A DNA stretch of 30,027 bases. It comes from Pseudomonadota bacterium (GTDB lineage: Bacteria; SAR324; XYD2-FULL-50-16; JAHJRI01). The notes below the pieces were generated by a model, which saw only the letters and a list, made by a program, of their open reading frames with translations, had not been told where the DNA came from and did no database searches. The stretch is from the NCBI GenBank assembly GCA_022360105.1, contig JAKSDL010000229.1:1-30027 (forward strand), written 5' to 3'. The translations under genes and the position numbers were made by a program. Shown here one piece after another: positions 7,922-15,651 of the stretch (the stretch's first letter is position 1; every line of letters starts with the position of its first letter).

Positions 7922-9154
7922 TCAGTCACTGAATTTTCCGGCCATTGACATTTGTGATTCCAGCGGCAGGTCTTCACCGGTAATCATTTTATTCCAGTAA
8001 ACCCACTTAAAGAGCATTTTACCCCAGTGATTCGATTTTGATTCTCCCAGGAGTGAAAAAGGGCCAAGACCCGGTAAAGGAAACTTTCCCGGGAGTGGTT
8101 CGTAGTCATAGTTGAAGTCGATCAATGCTGCCTTATCATATCCTGTTTCAATGAAGCAGTTTGCATGACCGTCATACTCCTCTAACACAGGTTCGTTGTT
8201 GATCTCGCGTATAAAGTTGTCAACCATCACCTCTGCAGAAAAGTGGGCGACCGATCCGGCTTTGGAGGTAGGCAGGTTCGAGCTGTCTCCAACCACATAC
8301 ATATCCTCATGGTCAACTGCCTTCAGGGTATGTTTGTTTGTTCTGACATAACCGACCTCGTCCATGGCCACACCGGAATCAACCAGGAATTTTGCACCCA
8401 CATTTGGAGGTATGGTGACCAGCAAATCATAATCGATAACCGCACCCGTAGCCGATTTGATATGCTTATACTCGCAATCGACTTCCACAAGATCAAAGCT
8501 GGTTTCGATCTTGAGATTTTTCTGTTCCGCAAGTTTCGAAAAGAAGGCGCTGGCCTTTGGTTTGGAAAAAGCTCCCGGCATCGGGGTCACCATTTTAATC
8601 TCAACCTCGTTTCTAATACCCCGTTTGGTAAAAAAGTAGTCAGCCATGTAAATGAACTCCAAAGGGGCCACCGGACATTTGAAAGGAATCTCGGCAATGT
8701 TTAAAACAAGCCTGCCCCCCTTGAATTCACGCATGGCCTTAGCCAGATTGACGGCACCTTCCAGTGTGTAAAAATCGAATACCTCTGTCTGCCATTCATC
8801 CATCATTCCTTCAATTTCATGGGGAGCGAGTTCGACCCCGGTGCACACGATCAGTTTGTCATAGCTATAAGTACCAGCCGTTGTTTCCACGGTTTTGTCA
8901 TTTGTGTTCACCTTTTGAATCTCATCAACCACAAATCGAATCCCCTTTCCCATGAACTCACTTCTGGTACGAATCACATCACGAGCCTGGTAGATGCCAA
9001 ACGGGATAAACAGAAGACCAGGCTGATAAATATGTCTGTCATTCTTGTCTATTATGGTGATAGACCATTCAGACGGATCAAGCTTTTTCCGCAGCTTATT
9101 CGCAACCATTGTTCCTGCGCAGCCGGCTCCCAGGATAAGAAGTTTTTTTTCCAT
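7922..9154 (-). CDS. sqr: Type III-like sulfide:quinone oxidoreductase
   Basis: FAD enzyme that oxidises sulfide at the membrane and passes electrons to the quinone pool. The 410-residue chain begins with the dinucleotide-binding motif LILGAGCAGT (GxGxxG at 9-14). It carries PFKCPVAPLEF with Cys160 and GHANCFIETGYDKA with Cys333, the expected redox-active pair. The second FAD motif is VVGDSSNLPTSKAGSVAHF at 287-305. The C-terminus NHWGKMLFKWVYWNKM is amphipathic, as expected for monotopic membrane attachment. Relatives of this subtype include selenoproteins with Sec in the GHAN(C/U)F motif; here the codon is TGC, an ordinary Cys. The ATG at 9154 has AGGGAGGAAACC directly upstream. It is divergent from the SPFH/bc cluster and preceded by a perfect inverted repeat. 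Confidence 0.93.
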   Translation of the reverse strand: MEKKLLILGAGCAGTMVANKLRKKLDPSEWSITIIDKNDRHIYQPGLLFIPFGIYQARDVIRTRSEFMGKGIRFVVDEIQKVNTNDKTVETTAGTYSYDKLIVCTGVELAPHEIEGMMDEWQTEVFDFYTLEGAVNLAKAMREFKGGRLVLNIAEIPFKCPVAPLEFIYMADYFFTKRGIRNEVEIKMVTPMPGAFSKPKASAFFSKLAEQKNLKIETSFDLVEVDCEYKHIKSATGAVIDYDLLVTIPPNVGAKFLVDSGVAMDEVGYVRTNKHTLKAVDHEDMYVVGDSSNLPTSKAGSVAHFSAEVMVDNFIREINNEPVLEEYDGHANCFIETGYDKAALIDFNYDYEPLPGKFPLPGLGPFSLLGESKSNHWGKMLFKWVYWNKMITGEDLPLESQMSMAGKFSD

Positions 9155-9207
9155 GGTTTCCTCCCTATGGATAATTTTTGATTTGGGCCAAATTGATTAA
9201 AATCATA

Positions 9208-9247
9208 CTACATTGTGGTATGATGATTGATGGCTACCACAATGTAG
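9208..9247. promoter_or_regulatory. 13-bp perfect inverted repeat upstream of sqr
   Basis: CTACATTGTGGTA (9208-9220) and TACCACAATGTAG (9235-9247) are exact reverse complements with a 14-bp spacer, 54-93 bp upstream of the sqr ATG. The position fits an operator overlapping or just upstream of the sqr promoter. The sequence does not match the SqrR/BigR or FNR sites I know. The rest of 9155-9743 holds no gene beyond a possible leader peptide. Confidence 0.55.
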
Positions 9248-9377
9248 GACTTGAGTCAATTTAAAAGTTAAATACATTAAAACACCACAAACTACAGTGA
9301 TCACGACTGAACTCCCCGGCTGTATCAATTGGTTGCGGGTCTTTCAGTCTGACATTTCATTGATAGTGCTAACAAAG

Positions 9378-9421
9378 CTTAACACCGTACAACAGGGCAA
9401 GAGTAATCTTAGGGTGTTAAG
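9378..9421. repeat. Second inverted repeat in the sqr/SPFH divergent region
   Basis: CTTAACACC (9378-9386) and GGTGTTAAG (9413-9421) are exact reverse complements separated by 26 bases. It may be a regulator site or an RNA stem in the leader. Its arms are unrelated to the repeat at 9208-9247. Confidence 0.3.
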
Positions 9422-9655
9422 TCAATTGGTATGTGGCTGGTTGCTTTGAATTTGAATGACTATGGGAAAAGCTCTCCGGTGTGTTGCGGACAGCCTGGTC
9501 CAATCCGACCTGTGTTGAATTAGCCTGTAAAACCGTAAGTTTATGTTAGCTGATCTGAGATCTTTTCCTGTTGCCCGGAATTAGATTTAAAGGGTGTGCA
9601 GCTGGTATTTGTTAAGAATCTGACATTTCTTTAATGTTTTTCAATCATCGATTTC

Positions 9656-9661
9656 TATAAT
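9656..9661 (+). promoter_or_regulatory. TATAAT-like -10 box before the SPFH/bc cluster
   Basis: A perfect TATAAT hexamer lies 83 bp upstream of the ATG at 9744, in an AT-rich tract. No convincing -35 hexamer sits at 16-18 bp. A start site about seven bases downstream would coincide with the ATG of the small leader frame at 9668. Confidence 0.3.
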
Positions 9662-9667
9662 GACCAG

Positions 9668-9739
9668 ATGAGTTCAGCCGAAATCGTTCCGCTGAGTGAA
9701 GCTATTCTTGAGTCGCAGTCCGGTTTATATTCAGAATAA
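9668..9739 (+). CDS. Possible 23-residue leader ORF before the SPFH cluster
   Basis: The ATG at 9668 opens MSSAEIVPLSEAILESQSGL plus three residues and stops with TAA at 9737-9739, four bases before the ATG of the CDF-SPFH gene. That ATG has no visible Shine-Dalgarno, so reinitiation after this frame is an attractive way to start it. No ribosome site precedes the leader either, so it might be translated leaderless. Speculative. Confidence 0.25.
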   Translation: MSSAEIVPLSEAILESQSGLYSE

Positions 9740-9743
9740 TACA

Positions 9744-11540
9744 ATGAAACAAAGCATCAAAGGGGCTAGTGTGGCATTTGTGGTTATCGTTTCCCTGACG
9801 CTAACCAAATTCGTTCTCTATTTTGTATCGGGCAGTATCGCTGTCTTGTCGGAGGCCTGGCACAGCTTTACCGATATTGCAACGACACTGTTGGTGTTGA
9901 TATCAATCGCACGGCAGGAACATAAAAATCGAAACCATACAAATGAAAAACCCCTTTCAGACAGTTCATCCCGGTTAGCTTCCAACCAGCAAAAAGAAGC
10001 GTCTCCGTCCGGTCCCAAAAAGGTGTATCGTTGGATACGGGGCATCAATACCGAATTGAAAATTTCAACTATTATCGGTTTCGTTTTGATTTTTGCTGCT
10101 TCAATGATATTGTGGCGGGCGTTGGTTTCGGAACCGACTGAAATTTATGCCCCTTTAACAACGGGGATTGTATTTATCGTCTTGTCATTCGGTTCATTCT
10201 TTCTCTATCGCTTTGAAGAAACACTGGGTAAAGAAGAGAATTCAGCGGCACTGACTGCCGACAGTCATCATAATCGTGCTGATATGGTGATATCACTGCT
10301 GACCGGAATTTCGCTGATCATTTACTACTTCGGAACCAATCTGGATCGCTGGATTGGGATTGTGATTTCGCTTTACATCCTCGTATTTTCCATTGAACTG
10401 CTGTTTAACACATTCAGGGCTATTTATTATAACAAACAGGATGTTGTTTTTGACTATCGTTTTATCGCCATCATTCAAAAGCTGTTTCATCCGCAGTCCT
10501 ACAAAGCACTGTTAAACCGGATAGAAGACAGAACAAAGCTGGGTGACAAAACCCGGTTATTCGTCCAAGCGTTGCCCGGGATTGCCAGCCGGATCGGAAC
10601 ATGGTCTGTGCGACTTGCAATGATCACTGCAGTCGTTTTCTATGTATCAACCATGTTTTACACCATAAATCCCGATGAAAAGGCATTGGTTACCCGGTTT
10701 GGAAAAGTAATCAACCAGCAGGAAACCATCTCACCTGGTTTACACTGGAAATTACCATATCCAATTGATTCGATTATTGTTTTTCAGACAGAACGGATCA
10801 ATTCACTGACAGTGGGAAACAAATCTGCCGAGGATTTAGCCATGATCTGGACAAAGGAACATGGCGATAACCTGACGTTTATCTCCGGTGACAATAATCT
10901 GTTTCTACCCTATATCGTCATTCATTATCGTATCAAAGATGTGTACCCGTATTACCTGCTCAACCGAAATGGGGTTCCTGAAAAGTTACTTGAATCTCTT
11001 TCTTACCGACTGCTCAACCGGGTTTTTTCCCAAACCTCCTTTTACGACCTGATTCTAACCAGACGCAGCGAATGGACCGCTCAATTCAAAGATTTGCTGC
11101 AAATAGAAGCTGATCGACTGGACACCGGTTTGGAAATCGTTGAGTTCTGTGTGAAGGATCTGCACCCGCCGATTGAACTGGCCGGTGAATACGAAGCTGT
11201 GGTAGCTGCGGATCAGAAGAAGGAAACTCTTGTGAATACGGCTCAGCGCCTTGAAAATACTCATTTAAGCAGGGCTCGTATGCAGGCGTTTGAGAGTGTT
11301 ACTGAAGCGGAAGGGTATCGTATTAAGAAAAAATACCTGGCAGAAGGCGAGGCTTCTAATTACCTTCTGCGATACCAGGGTTATAAAGCGGGAGGCAAAC
11401 TGACACAGAACCTGCTGTTGTTAAAAACAGCAGAAAAATCATTGGAAAACAAAAAAATTGTTCTCGTAGACGAGAATAGCGGTATTGACAAAAAACTGAT
11501 TTATATCGAAAAGCACATGGCAGGTAGAAACAGACAATGA
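9744..11540 (+). CDS. Fusion of CDF cation-transporter membrane domain and HflK-like SPFH protein
   Basis: 598 residues from the ATG at 9744. A GTG 48 bases upstream is in frame but would add an odd extension before the first CDF helix. Residues 8-230 form a six-helix cation diffusion facilitator domain. Its metal motifs are intact: HSFTD (His40, Asp44) in helix 2 and HNRAD (His176, Asp180) in helix 5; a Ser/Lys-rich loop separates helices 2 and 3. Instead of the usual CDF cytoplasmic ferredoxin-like domain, a linker and a seventh helix (about 287-307) lead into an SPFH/band-7 domain. That domain starts INPDEKALVTRFGKV, continues SPGLHWKLPYPID, and includes AEGEAS near 533. Topology places the SPFH part in the periplasm, as in HflK. 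The stop overlaps the next start by four bases. It could be a transporter with a scaffold tail, or a scaffold with a captured membrane domain. Confidence 0.88.
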   Translation: MKQSIKGASVAFVVIVSLTLTKFVLYFVSGSIAVLSEAWHSFTDIATTLLVLISIARQEHKNRNHTNEKPLSDSSSRLASNQQKEASPSGPKKVYRWIRGINTELKISTIIGFVLIFAASMILWRALVSEPTEIYAPLTTGIVFIVLSFGSFFLYRFEETLGKEENSAALTADSHHNRADMVISLLTGISLIIYYFGTNLDRWIGIVISLYILVFSIELLFNTFRAIYYNKQDVVFDYRFIAIIQKLFHPQSYKALLNRIEDRTKLGDKTRLFVQALPGIASRIGTWSVRLAMITAVVFYVSTMFYTINPDEKALVTRFGKVINQQETISPGLHWKLPYPIDSIIVFQTERINSLTVGNKSAEDLAMIWTKEHGDNLTFISGDNNLFLPYIVIHYRIKDVYPYYLLNRNGVPEKLLESLSYRLLNRVFSQTSFYDLILTRRSEWTAQFKDLLQIEADRLDTGLEIVEFCVKDLHPPIELAGEYEAVVAADQKKETLVNTAQRLENTHLSRARMQAFESVTEAEGYRIKKKYLAEGEASNYLLRYQGYKAGGKLTQNLLLLKTAEKSLENKKIVLVDENSGIDKKLIYIEKHMAGRNRQ

Positions 11541-12427
11541 AATTAAAAATTACGATTATAGGTGCAATTTTGATGGTGGCAGTTCTGGCCTATTTCTCAA
11601 TTTACACCATTCGGGAAAATGAGCTGGTCATTGTCACTCAATTCGGGAAGCCTACCAGAACCATAGACCAATCAGGATTGCATTGGAAAATGCCTGGTTT
11701 TCTTGAAACAGTGAATCGATTCGATAAACGATCCGATTTGTTTGTTACCAAACCAACCCAATTGTTGTTGGGGGACAAAAAGCCCATTATTATCAGCTGC
11801 TACATATTATGGAAGATTCATGATCCCCTCTTATTTTTCCAGTCGATGGGGAAAATTGAGAGTGCCGTGCAGCGAATTGGCGATGTTATTAATTCCAAAT
11901 TGAGTATTGTGCTGGCTGATTATACTATTTCCAACATCATAAATGTTGAGCGGAAAAAAGTGCTTCTGACCAAGATTGAAAACCAGGTAACTACAGAAGC
12001 CAACAAGAACAGTGTGGAAAAATATGGAGTGGAAATTCTTAAAACCGGCGTGCAACGATTGGCTTATCCTGCAGGGGTTATTGAAGCTGTATATGACAGA
12101 ATGATATCTGAAAGAAGAAAAGAGGCTGAAAAAATCAGCGCTGAAGGGCAAGAGGTGGCCCAGAAGATCACTGTCTCTGCCGAGAAACAAGCCCGGGAAA
12201 TCATCGCCGAAGCCGAAAAACAAGCCCTGATTCTCAAAGGAGAGGGAGACCACGATTCCATGGTGATCTATGCTGAGGCCCAAAAGAAAGGAGGTGAGTT
12301 TTTCGAATTCCTGCAATCACTTGAAACCTATAAAACCATATTGGGGCAGGATACCACCCTCATTATCTCCACGGAGTCCGATCTATTCAAATATCTTCAG
12401 CTGGATAAAAAGGGGACAAAGCGATGA
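11537..12427 (+). CDS. SPFH/band-7 protein, HflC-like
   Basis: 296 residues with one N-terminal membrane anchor (about 5-24), then the SPFH domain: YTIRENELVIVTQFGKPTRT, GLHWKMPGFLETVNRFDKR, and a long C-terminal coiled coil rich in Ala/Glu/Lys (about 190-260). It ends with the HflC-like block AEAQKKGGEFFEFLQSLETY. HflC normally pairs with HflK to form a periplasmic-side cage around FtsH; no ftsH gene is in this window. Its start overlaps the previous stop (ATGA at 11537) and its own stop overlaps the next start, indicating tight translational coupling with HflK-like genes on both sides. I assign HflC-like by length and C-terminus. Whether it controls FtsH or instead scaffolds the downstream electron-transfer complex cannot be told from sequence. 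Confidence 0.9.
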   Translation: MKLKITIIGAILMVAVLAYFSIYTIRENELVIVTQFGKPTRTIDQSGLHWKMPGFLETVNRFDKRSDLFVTKPTQLLLGDKKPIIISCYILWKIHDPLLFFQSMGKIESAVQRIGDVINSKLSIVLADYTISNIINVERKKVLLTKIENQVTTEANKNSVEKYGVEILKTGVQRLAYPAGVIEAVYDRMISERRKEAEKISAEGQEVAQKITVSAEKQAREIIAEAEKQALILKGEGDHDSMVIYAEAQKKGGEFFEFLQSLETYKTILGQDTTLIISTESDLFKYLQLDKKGTKR

Positions 12428-13401
12428 GTAAAGGATCCATCACCGCTGCCTGGCATAAAGCAGTTCACCAGCTGTTGTTTAATTACTTCAAATGGCTCAT
12501 GCTGATTGCCCTGGTCGTATATATGTTTTCCGGCGTCTATAAGATAGACCGTGATTCTATCGGGGTTTTAACTCGATTTGGCCAAGTCATTGACTCTAAC
12601 GTTCTGCCCGGGCTTCATTACAAGTTTCCCTGGCCTCTGGATCGGATAGAAACTGTTCCCGTAAAACAGGTCAAAACAATTAAAATCCAGGATTTTGGTT
12701 CAAAATTTACCCTGGTTGAAGGAGGTGAGTCTTACAAGTTCTACAATGACACTAACCTTGAGCCTTATTGTATCACCGGTGATAACAATATCGTAGCGAT
12801 CACTTTGGTGATAAAATTCACCATTGATAATCCGGTTGACTATCTGTACGGAACCAAACAGCCTGAAGCGTTTATTGAACGAAGTGCAGCCAACTTGATC
12901 GTGCACCAAATGGCTCACCTGCATATCGATGAGGTGCTAACCACAGGGAAAAAGCAGCTCGAATTTAATCTGCAAAATTTATTAATTGAAGAACTGGAAA
13001 AACGTAAAACCGGCGTGCGCATTTCATTTCTGGAGATAAAGGAAATCAGCCCGCCCGACAAGGTACAGGAAGATTTTAATAGGGTGATCAATGCGGAAGT
13101 AGAAAAGAAACAGATGTTGAATGAGGCACAGGGGTATCTCAATCGGATTGTACCGGAAGCGCGTACCGAGGCTGATACCATCATTCAGGACGCAGAGGCC
13201 TATAAAAGAGAGAAAACCCTTCTGGCAGAAGGTGAAGCCTCACGTTTTCTATCCCGGTTAAAAGGGTTTAATCAAAACCCTAAGGCACATAGAGAAAAAA
13301 TCTACCTGGAGTTTATCAAAGCAGTTTTTCCCAAATTAAAAGAGATCCGAGTGGTCGACGCCAAAAAAAGCGGTGGGTCCTATGTTCTGCCTTTGAAGTA
13401 A
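12424..13401 (+). CDS. SPFH/band-7 protein, HflK-like
   Basis: 325-residue protein with a cytoplasmic N-terminus, a membrane helix at about 22-40, and an SPFH domain (IDRDSIGVLTRFGQVIDSN, PGLHYKFPWPLDRIE). The HflK-type ITGDNNIVAITLVIKF strand is near 118-133. A charged coiled coil follows, with LAEGEASRFLSRLKGF. It resembles the SPFH half of the CDF fusion more than the HflC-like gene between them, so the three genes read HflK-HflC-HflK. The ATG at 12424 overlaps the previous stop by four bases. A 62-bp gap with an imperfect palindrome separates it from the Rieske gene. Probably one subunit of a hetero-oligomeric membrane cage. Confidence 0.9.
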   Translation: MSKGSITAAWHKAVHQLLFNYFKWLMLIALVVYMFSGVYKIDRDSIGVLTRFGQVIDSNVLPGLHYKFPWPLDRIETVPVKQVKTIKIQDFGSKFTLVEGGESYKFYNDTNLEPYCITGDNNIVAITLVIKFTIDNPVDYLYGTKQPEAFIERSAANLIVHQMAHLHIDEVLTTGKKQLEFNLQNLLIEELEKRKTGVRISFLEIKEISPPDKVQEDFNRVINAEVEKKQMLNEAQGYLNRIVPEARTEADTIIQDAEAYKREKTLLAEGEASRFLSRLKGFNQNPKAHREKIYLEFIKAVFPKLKEIRVVDAKKSGGSYVLPLK

Positions 13402-13412
13402 TCCGGCCCGCC

Positions 13413-13430
13413 GTTAATTCATGAAGTAAC
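13413..13430. promoter_or_regulatory. Imperfect 18-bp palindrome between SPFH and Rieske genes
   Basis: GTTAATTCATGAAGTAAC is palindromic apart from one mismatched pair, and is followed by TTTTT. The stem would be weak as RNA, so a DNA operator seems as likely as a terminator. It lies in the only sizeable gap (62 bp) inside the cluster. Confidence 0.25.
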
Positions 13431-13463
13431 TTTTTCGAATTAAATCCTCACCTTTATTCAATC

Positions 13464-14096
13464 ATGTCTGCTTCCGATACCAATTCAACTGTCAGCGGGA
13501 TCAAACGCCGCGAGTTTCTGAATTTTGCCTGGTTAGGCTCTTTAGGATTTCTGACACTTGGTCTTTTTTCCGTTTTTGGCAAGTTTTCATTACCTGTCAG
13601 AAAGAAAGGAGAATTCGGTTCCGTAATAGACATCAGCTCTATTACGGAACTTCCTGGGATCGATGAAGCACCGCTCAATCATGCCAAAGGAAAATTCTGG
13701 CTGGTTAACTCGGAAAAAGGTCTTAGTGCATTTTACAAAGCCTGCACACATCTGGACTGTCTGTTTACTTGGAGTGATCAGGAAAACAACTTTGTCTGTC
13801 CCTGCCATGGATCCAAATTCAGCAAAGAGGGGATTGTTTTAACAGGACCTGCCACACGATCTTTGGATCAGTTTCCGGTTCAGGTTTACGATACCAAGGG
13901 GAAACTTCTTATCGAAAGCGATCCTGCCAAAGGTTCCCGATTAAAATACAAAATTGAAACGACTCAATCTGAAAGCGATGAAAAAAGAACCATCTTTTTT
14001 TATCTATATCAGAATCAACAGCTGGTAAAAGAATTCTCAGCTACTGAGAATACTATTGTCAGCGTTGATACCAGTCGAAGAATCCTCTCCAGTTGA
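13464..14096 (+). CDS. Rieske 2Fe-2S protein of a bc-type complex
   Basis: 210 residues. The N-terminus has a twin-arginine-like motif (IKRREFLNFAW at 13-23) followed by a hydrophobic anchor to about 38, typical of Tat-exported, membrane-anchored Rieske proteins. Cluster-binding box 1 is CTHLDC (Cys94, His96, Cys99) and box 2 is CPCHGSKF (Cys112, Cys114, His115). By family analogy Cys94, His96, Cys112 and His115 bind the cluster, and Cys99-Cys114 form the disulfide. After the Rieske fold about 70 residues form a hydrophilic C-terminal extension. The gene precedes cytochrome b by 19 bp. No Shine-Dalgarno is evident at the ATG. A very stable inverted repeat lies within the coding region at 13618-13650. 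Confidence 0.95.
   Translation: MSASDTNSTVSGIKRREFLNFAWLGSLGFLTLGLFSVFGKFSLPVRKKGEFGSVIDISSITELPGIDEAPLNHAKGKFWLVNSEKGLSAFYKACTHLDCLFTWSDQENNFVCPCHGSKFSKEGIVLTGPATRSLDQFPVQVYDTKGKLLIESDPAKGSRLKYKIETTQSESDEKRTIFFYLYQNQQLVKEFSATENTIVSVDTSRRILSS
13618..13650 (+). other. 13-bp perfect hairpin inside the Rieske coding sequence
   Basis: GTTCCGTAATAGA (13618-13630) and TCTATTACGGAAC (13638-13650) are exact reverse complements with a 7-base loop, spanning about codons 52-62. It is unusually strong for coding DNA, and no T-run follows it. Confidence 0.6.
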
Positions 14097-14115
14097 CCCG
14101 CATATATTGTTTATT

Positions 14116-15636
14116 ATGAACACGCAAAACTGTCCAAAAAACAAAAGAGCGATCATAGCGGGTCTGGATTTAAAAGATATTCGCTCTCTTTTAAACAACG
14201 ACCATTCTGCAGATAGCGCAACCGCAGCACAGCAGTCTCATCGCCTAAGTTTTTTTCTCCACTTCAGGCCACGGCACTATCCGCAAAGCTCGACACTTTT
14301 TCGCCATACTTACTATTTGGGGTTTTTATTGGTTTTGCTCTTTTTCGTGGAGCTGATAACCGGCCTGTTTTTAATGGTTTATTATGTGCCCACACCGGAA
14401 GGAGCATATTCAAGCATTTTAAGAATTATCAACACCGTACCCTTTGGTAAACTATTAAGAGATATTCACAGACTCTGTGGAGAATTGATTGTCATTGTTT
14501 CGGTCCTTCATCTGGCAAGGGTGTTTTTGACTCAATCTTATGAAGGCCAGCGTAGATCGACCTGGATGACAGGTGTGGTTTTGTTGATAGGCATGCTGCT
14601 GCTGGCTTTTACAGGGTACCTGTTGCCATGGGATCAACTTGCCTACTGGGCCGTTACCATTGGCACCAGCATGGCGGAAGCGACACCCCTGATCGGAAAG
14701 CAGATTAATCTTCTGTTAAGAGGAGGTGCAGATATTGGCGCTGATGGTTTATTGCGTTTCTATTTGCTGCATATCGCTGTTATTCCGATATTTTGTTTTG
14801 TATTTTTAGGCATTCATTATTACCGGGTTTCCAGATTGCATGGATTGGCAATAAAAGACAAAGCCGGCAATAGTAGTGAGGTGGCTGTCAAGAAAAGGAA
14901 AACCGGTTTTCTGCCCGAGATATTTCTCCTGGAAATCTTTCTCGTTTGTTTGTCGCTGTTCCTGATCATTAGCGCAGCCCACTTTTTATATGATGCCCCC
15001 CTGGAACATCATGCCAATCCTTCACAAACTCCCTGGAATGCGCAGGCACCCTGGTATTTTTTGTGGCTGCAAGGGTTGCTAAAAATTGGCGACAAGACTA
15101 TCACGGGGGTTATCATCCCCACCATCTTTTTGATATTGCTTTGTATCTATCCTTACTTAGCTGGTTTGGCTCCATTTCGGTTTCTACGGAATAAAGCGGC
15201 ATCCCGGATGGTTGTTGGTGTGTTTGTCATCTTGATGGGCGGTCTGAGTTACATGGGGACTCACTACTACGGCATACAGTTACCTCCGCATATTCGTTTG
15301 GCGAACGAATATATGCCGTTGGATGGGAAAGGGTTGATCCACGGGATTCCTTTCAAGCAATTGAAAGCCGGTCTCTATTTTACGGATCGCAATAATCCTG
15401 AAGTACCTTCGTCAGCCCTAAAGGTTTTTTTAGAGAGACTAAGGCAAAATATCGAACACCATAAAAATGATACTAACTTTTACGAACCGGCAGCCATTGT
15501 TTTGGTTGAGGAATGGCAACACCGGTTAAAAAGGGTCACCCTGCGAATACAATGGTTGGATAAAACTGAAGACGGTGGCCGACAAAGTAAGAGTTTTCAG
15601 CGGATCTTGCATCTGCATGAGATGAATAATAATTAA
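14116..15636 (+). CDS. Cytochrome b of a Rieske/cytochrome b complex, with C-terminal extension
   Basis: 506 residues from the ATG at 14116; an in-frame TTG at 14056 lies inside the Rieske gene and has no support. The four-helix b domain carries haem ligands His118/His132 and His219/His234; spacings are 13 and 14 intervening residues, the second being cytochrome b6-like. LLPWDQLAYWAV at 169-180 is the conserved loop. The subunit IV-like part is fused, with APWYFLWLQGLL at 311-322 replacing the usual Qo-site PEWY, so the Glu is Ala. A last helix near 364-383 is followed by a soluble tail of about 123 residues, predicted on the periplasmic side. There is also an N-terminal extension of about 60 residues. 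Downstream lie two multihaem c genes, so this is the quinol-oxidising core. Confidence 0.94.
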   Translation: MNTQNCPKNKRAIIAGLDLKDIRSLLNNDHSADSATAAQQSHRLSFFLHFRPRHYPQSSTLFRHTYYLGFLLVLLFFVELITGLFLMVYYVPTPEGAYSSILRIINTVPFGKLLRDIHRLCGELIVIVSVLHLARVFLTQSYEGQRRSTWMTGVVLLIGMLLLAFTGYLLPWDQLAYWAVTIGTSMAEATPLIGKQINLLLRGGADIGADGLLRFYLLHIAVIPIFCFVFLGIHYYRVSRLHGLAIKDKAGNSSEVAVKKRKTGFLPEIFLLEIFLVCLSLFLIISAAHFLYDAPLEHHANPSQTPWNAQAPWYFLWLQGLLKIGDKTITGVIIPTIFLILLCIYPYLAGLAPFRFLRNKAASRMVVGVFVILMGGLSYMGTHYYGIQLPPHIRLANEYMPLDGKGLIHGIPFKQLKAGLYFTDRNNPEVPSSALKVFLERLRQNIEHHKNDTNFYEPAAIVLVEEWQHRLKRVTLRIQWLDKTEDGGRQSKSFQRILHLHEMNNN

Positions 15637-15651
15637 GCAAAACGATCTTAA

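Noticed and set aside
8153..8164. Possible selenocysteine in SQR, as in the related selenoprotein subtype
   Set aside because: The codon in the GHAN(C/U)F motif is TGC, so an ordinary cysteine is encoded and no SECIS element is needed.
8243..8704. 153-codon plus-strand frame
   Set aside because: Antisense to sqr, with no independent start signal or domain.
9696..9743. In-frame GTG start extending the CDF-SPFH protein by 16 residues
   Set aside because: No ribosome site, and CDF proteins normally start a few residues before helix 1, as the ATG at 9744 does.
9155..9743. Looked for a tRNA, riboswitch or hidden small gene in the long divergent region
   Set aside because: Apart from the inverted repeats, a TATAAT box and the 23-codon frame, no structure or conserved motif that I can recognise.
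11831..12316. 161-codon minus-strand frame
   Set aside because: Antisense to the HflC-like gene; Phe/Ser/Leu-rich shadow.
14056..14115. In-frame TTG start extending cytochrome b into the Rieske gene
   Set aside because: No ribosome site; the ATG at 14116 sits 20 bases after the Rieske stop, a normal operon spacing.
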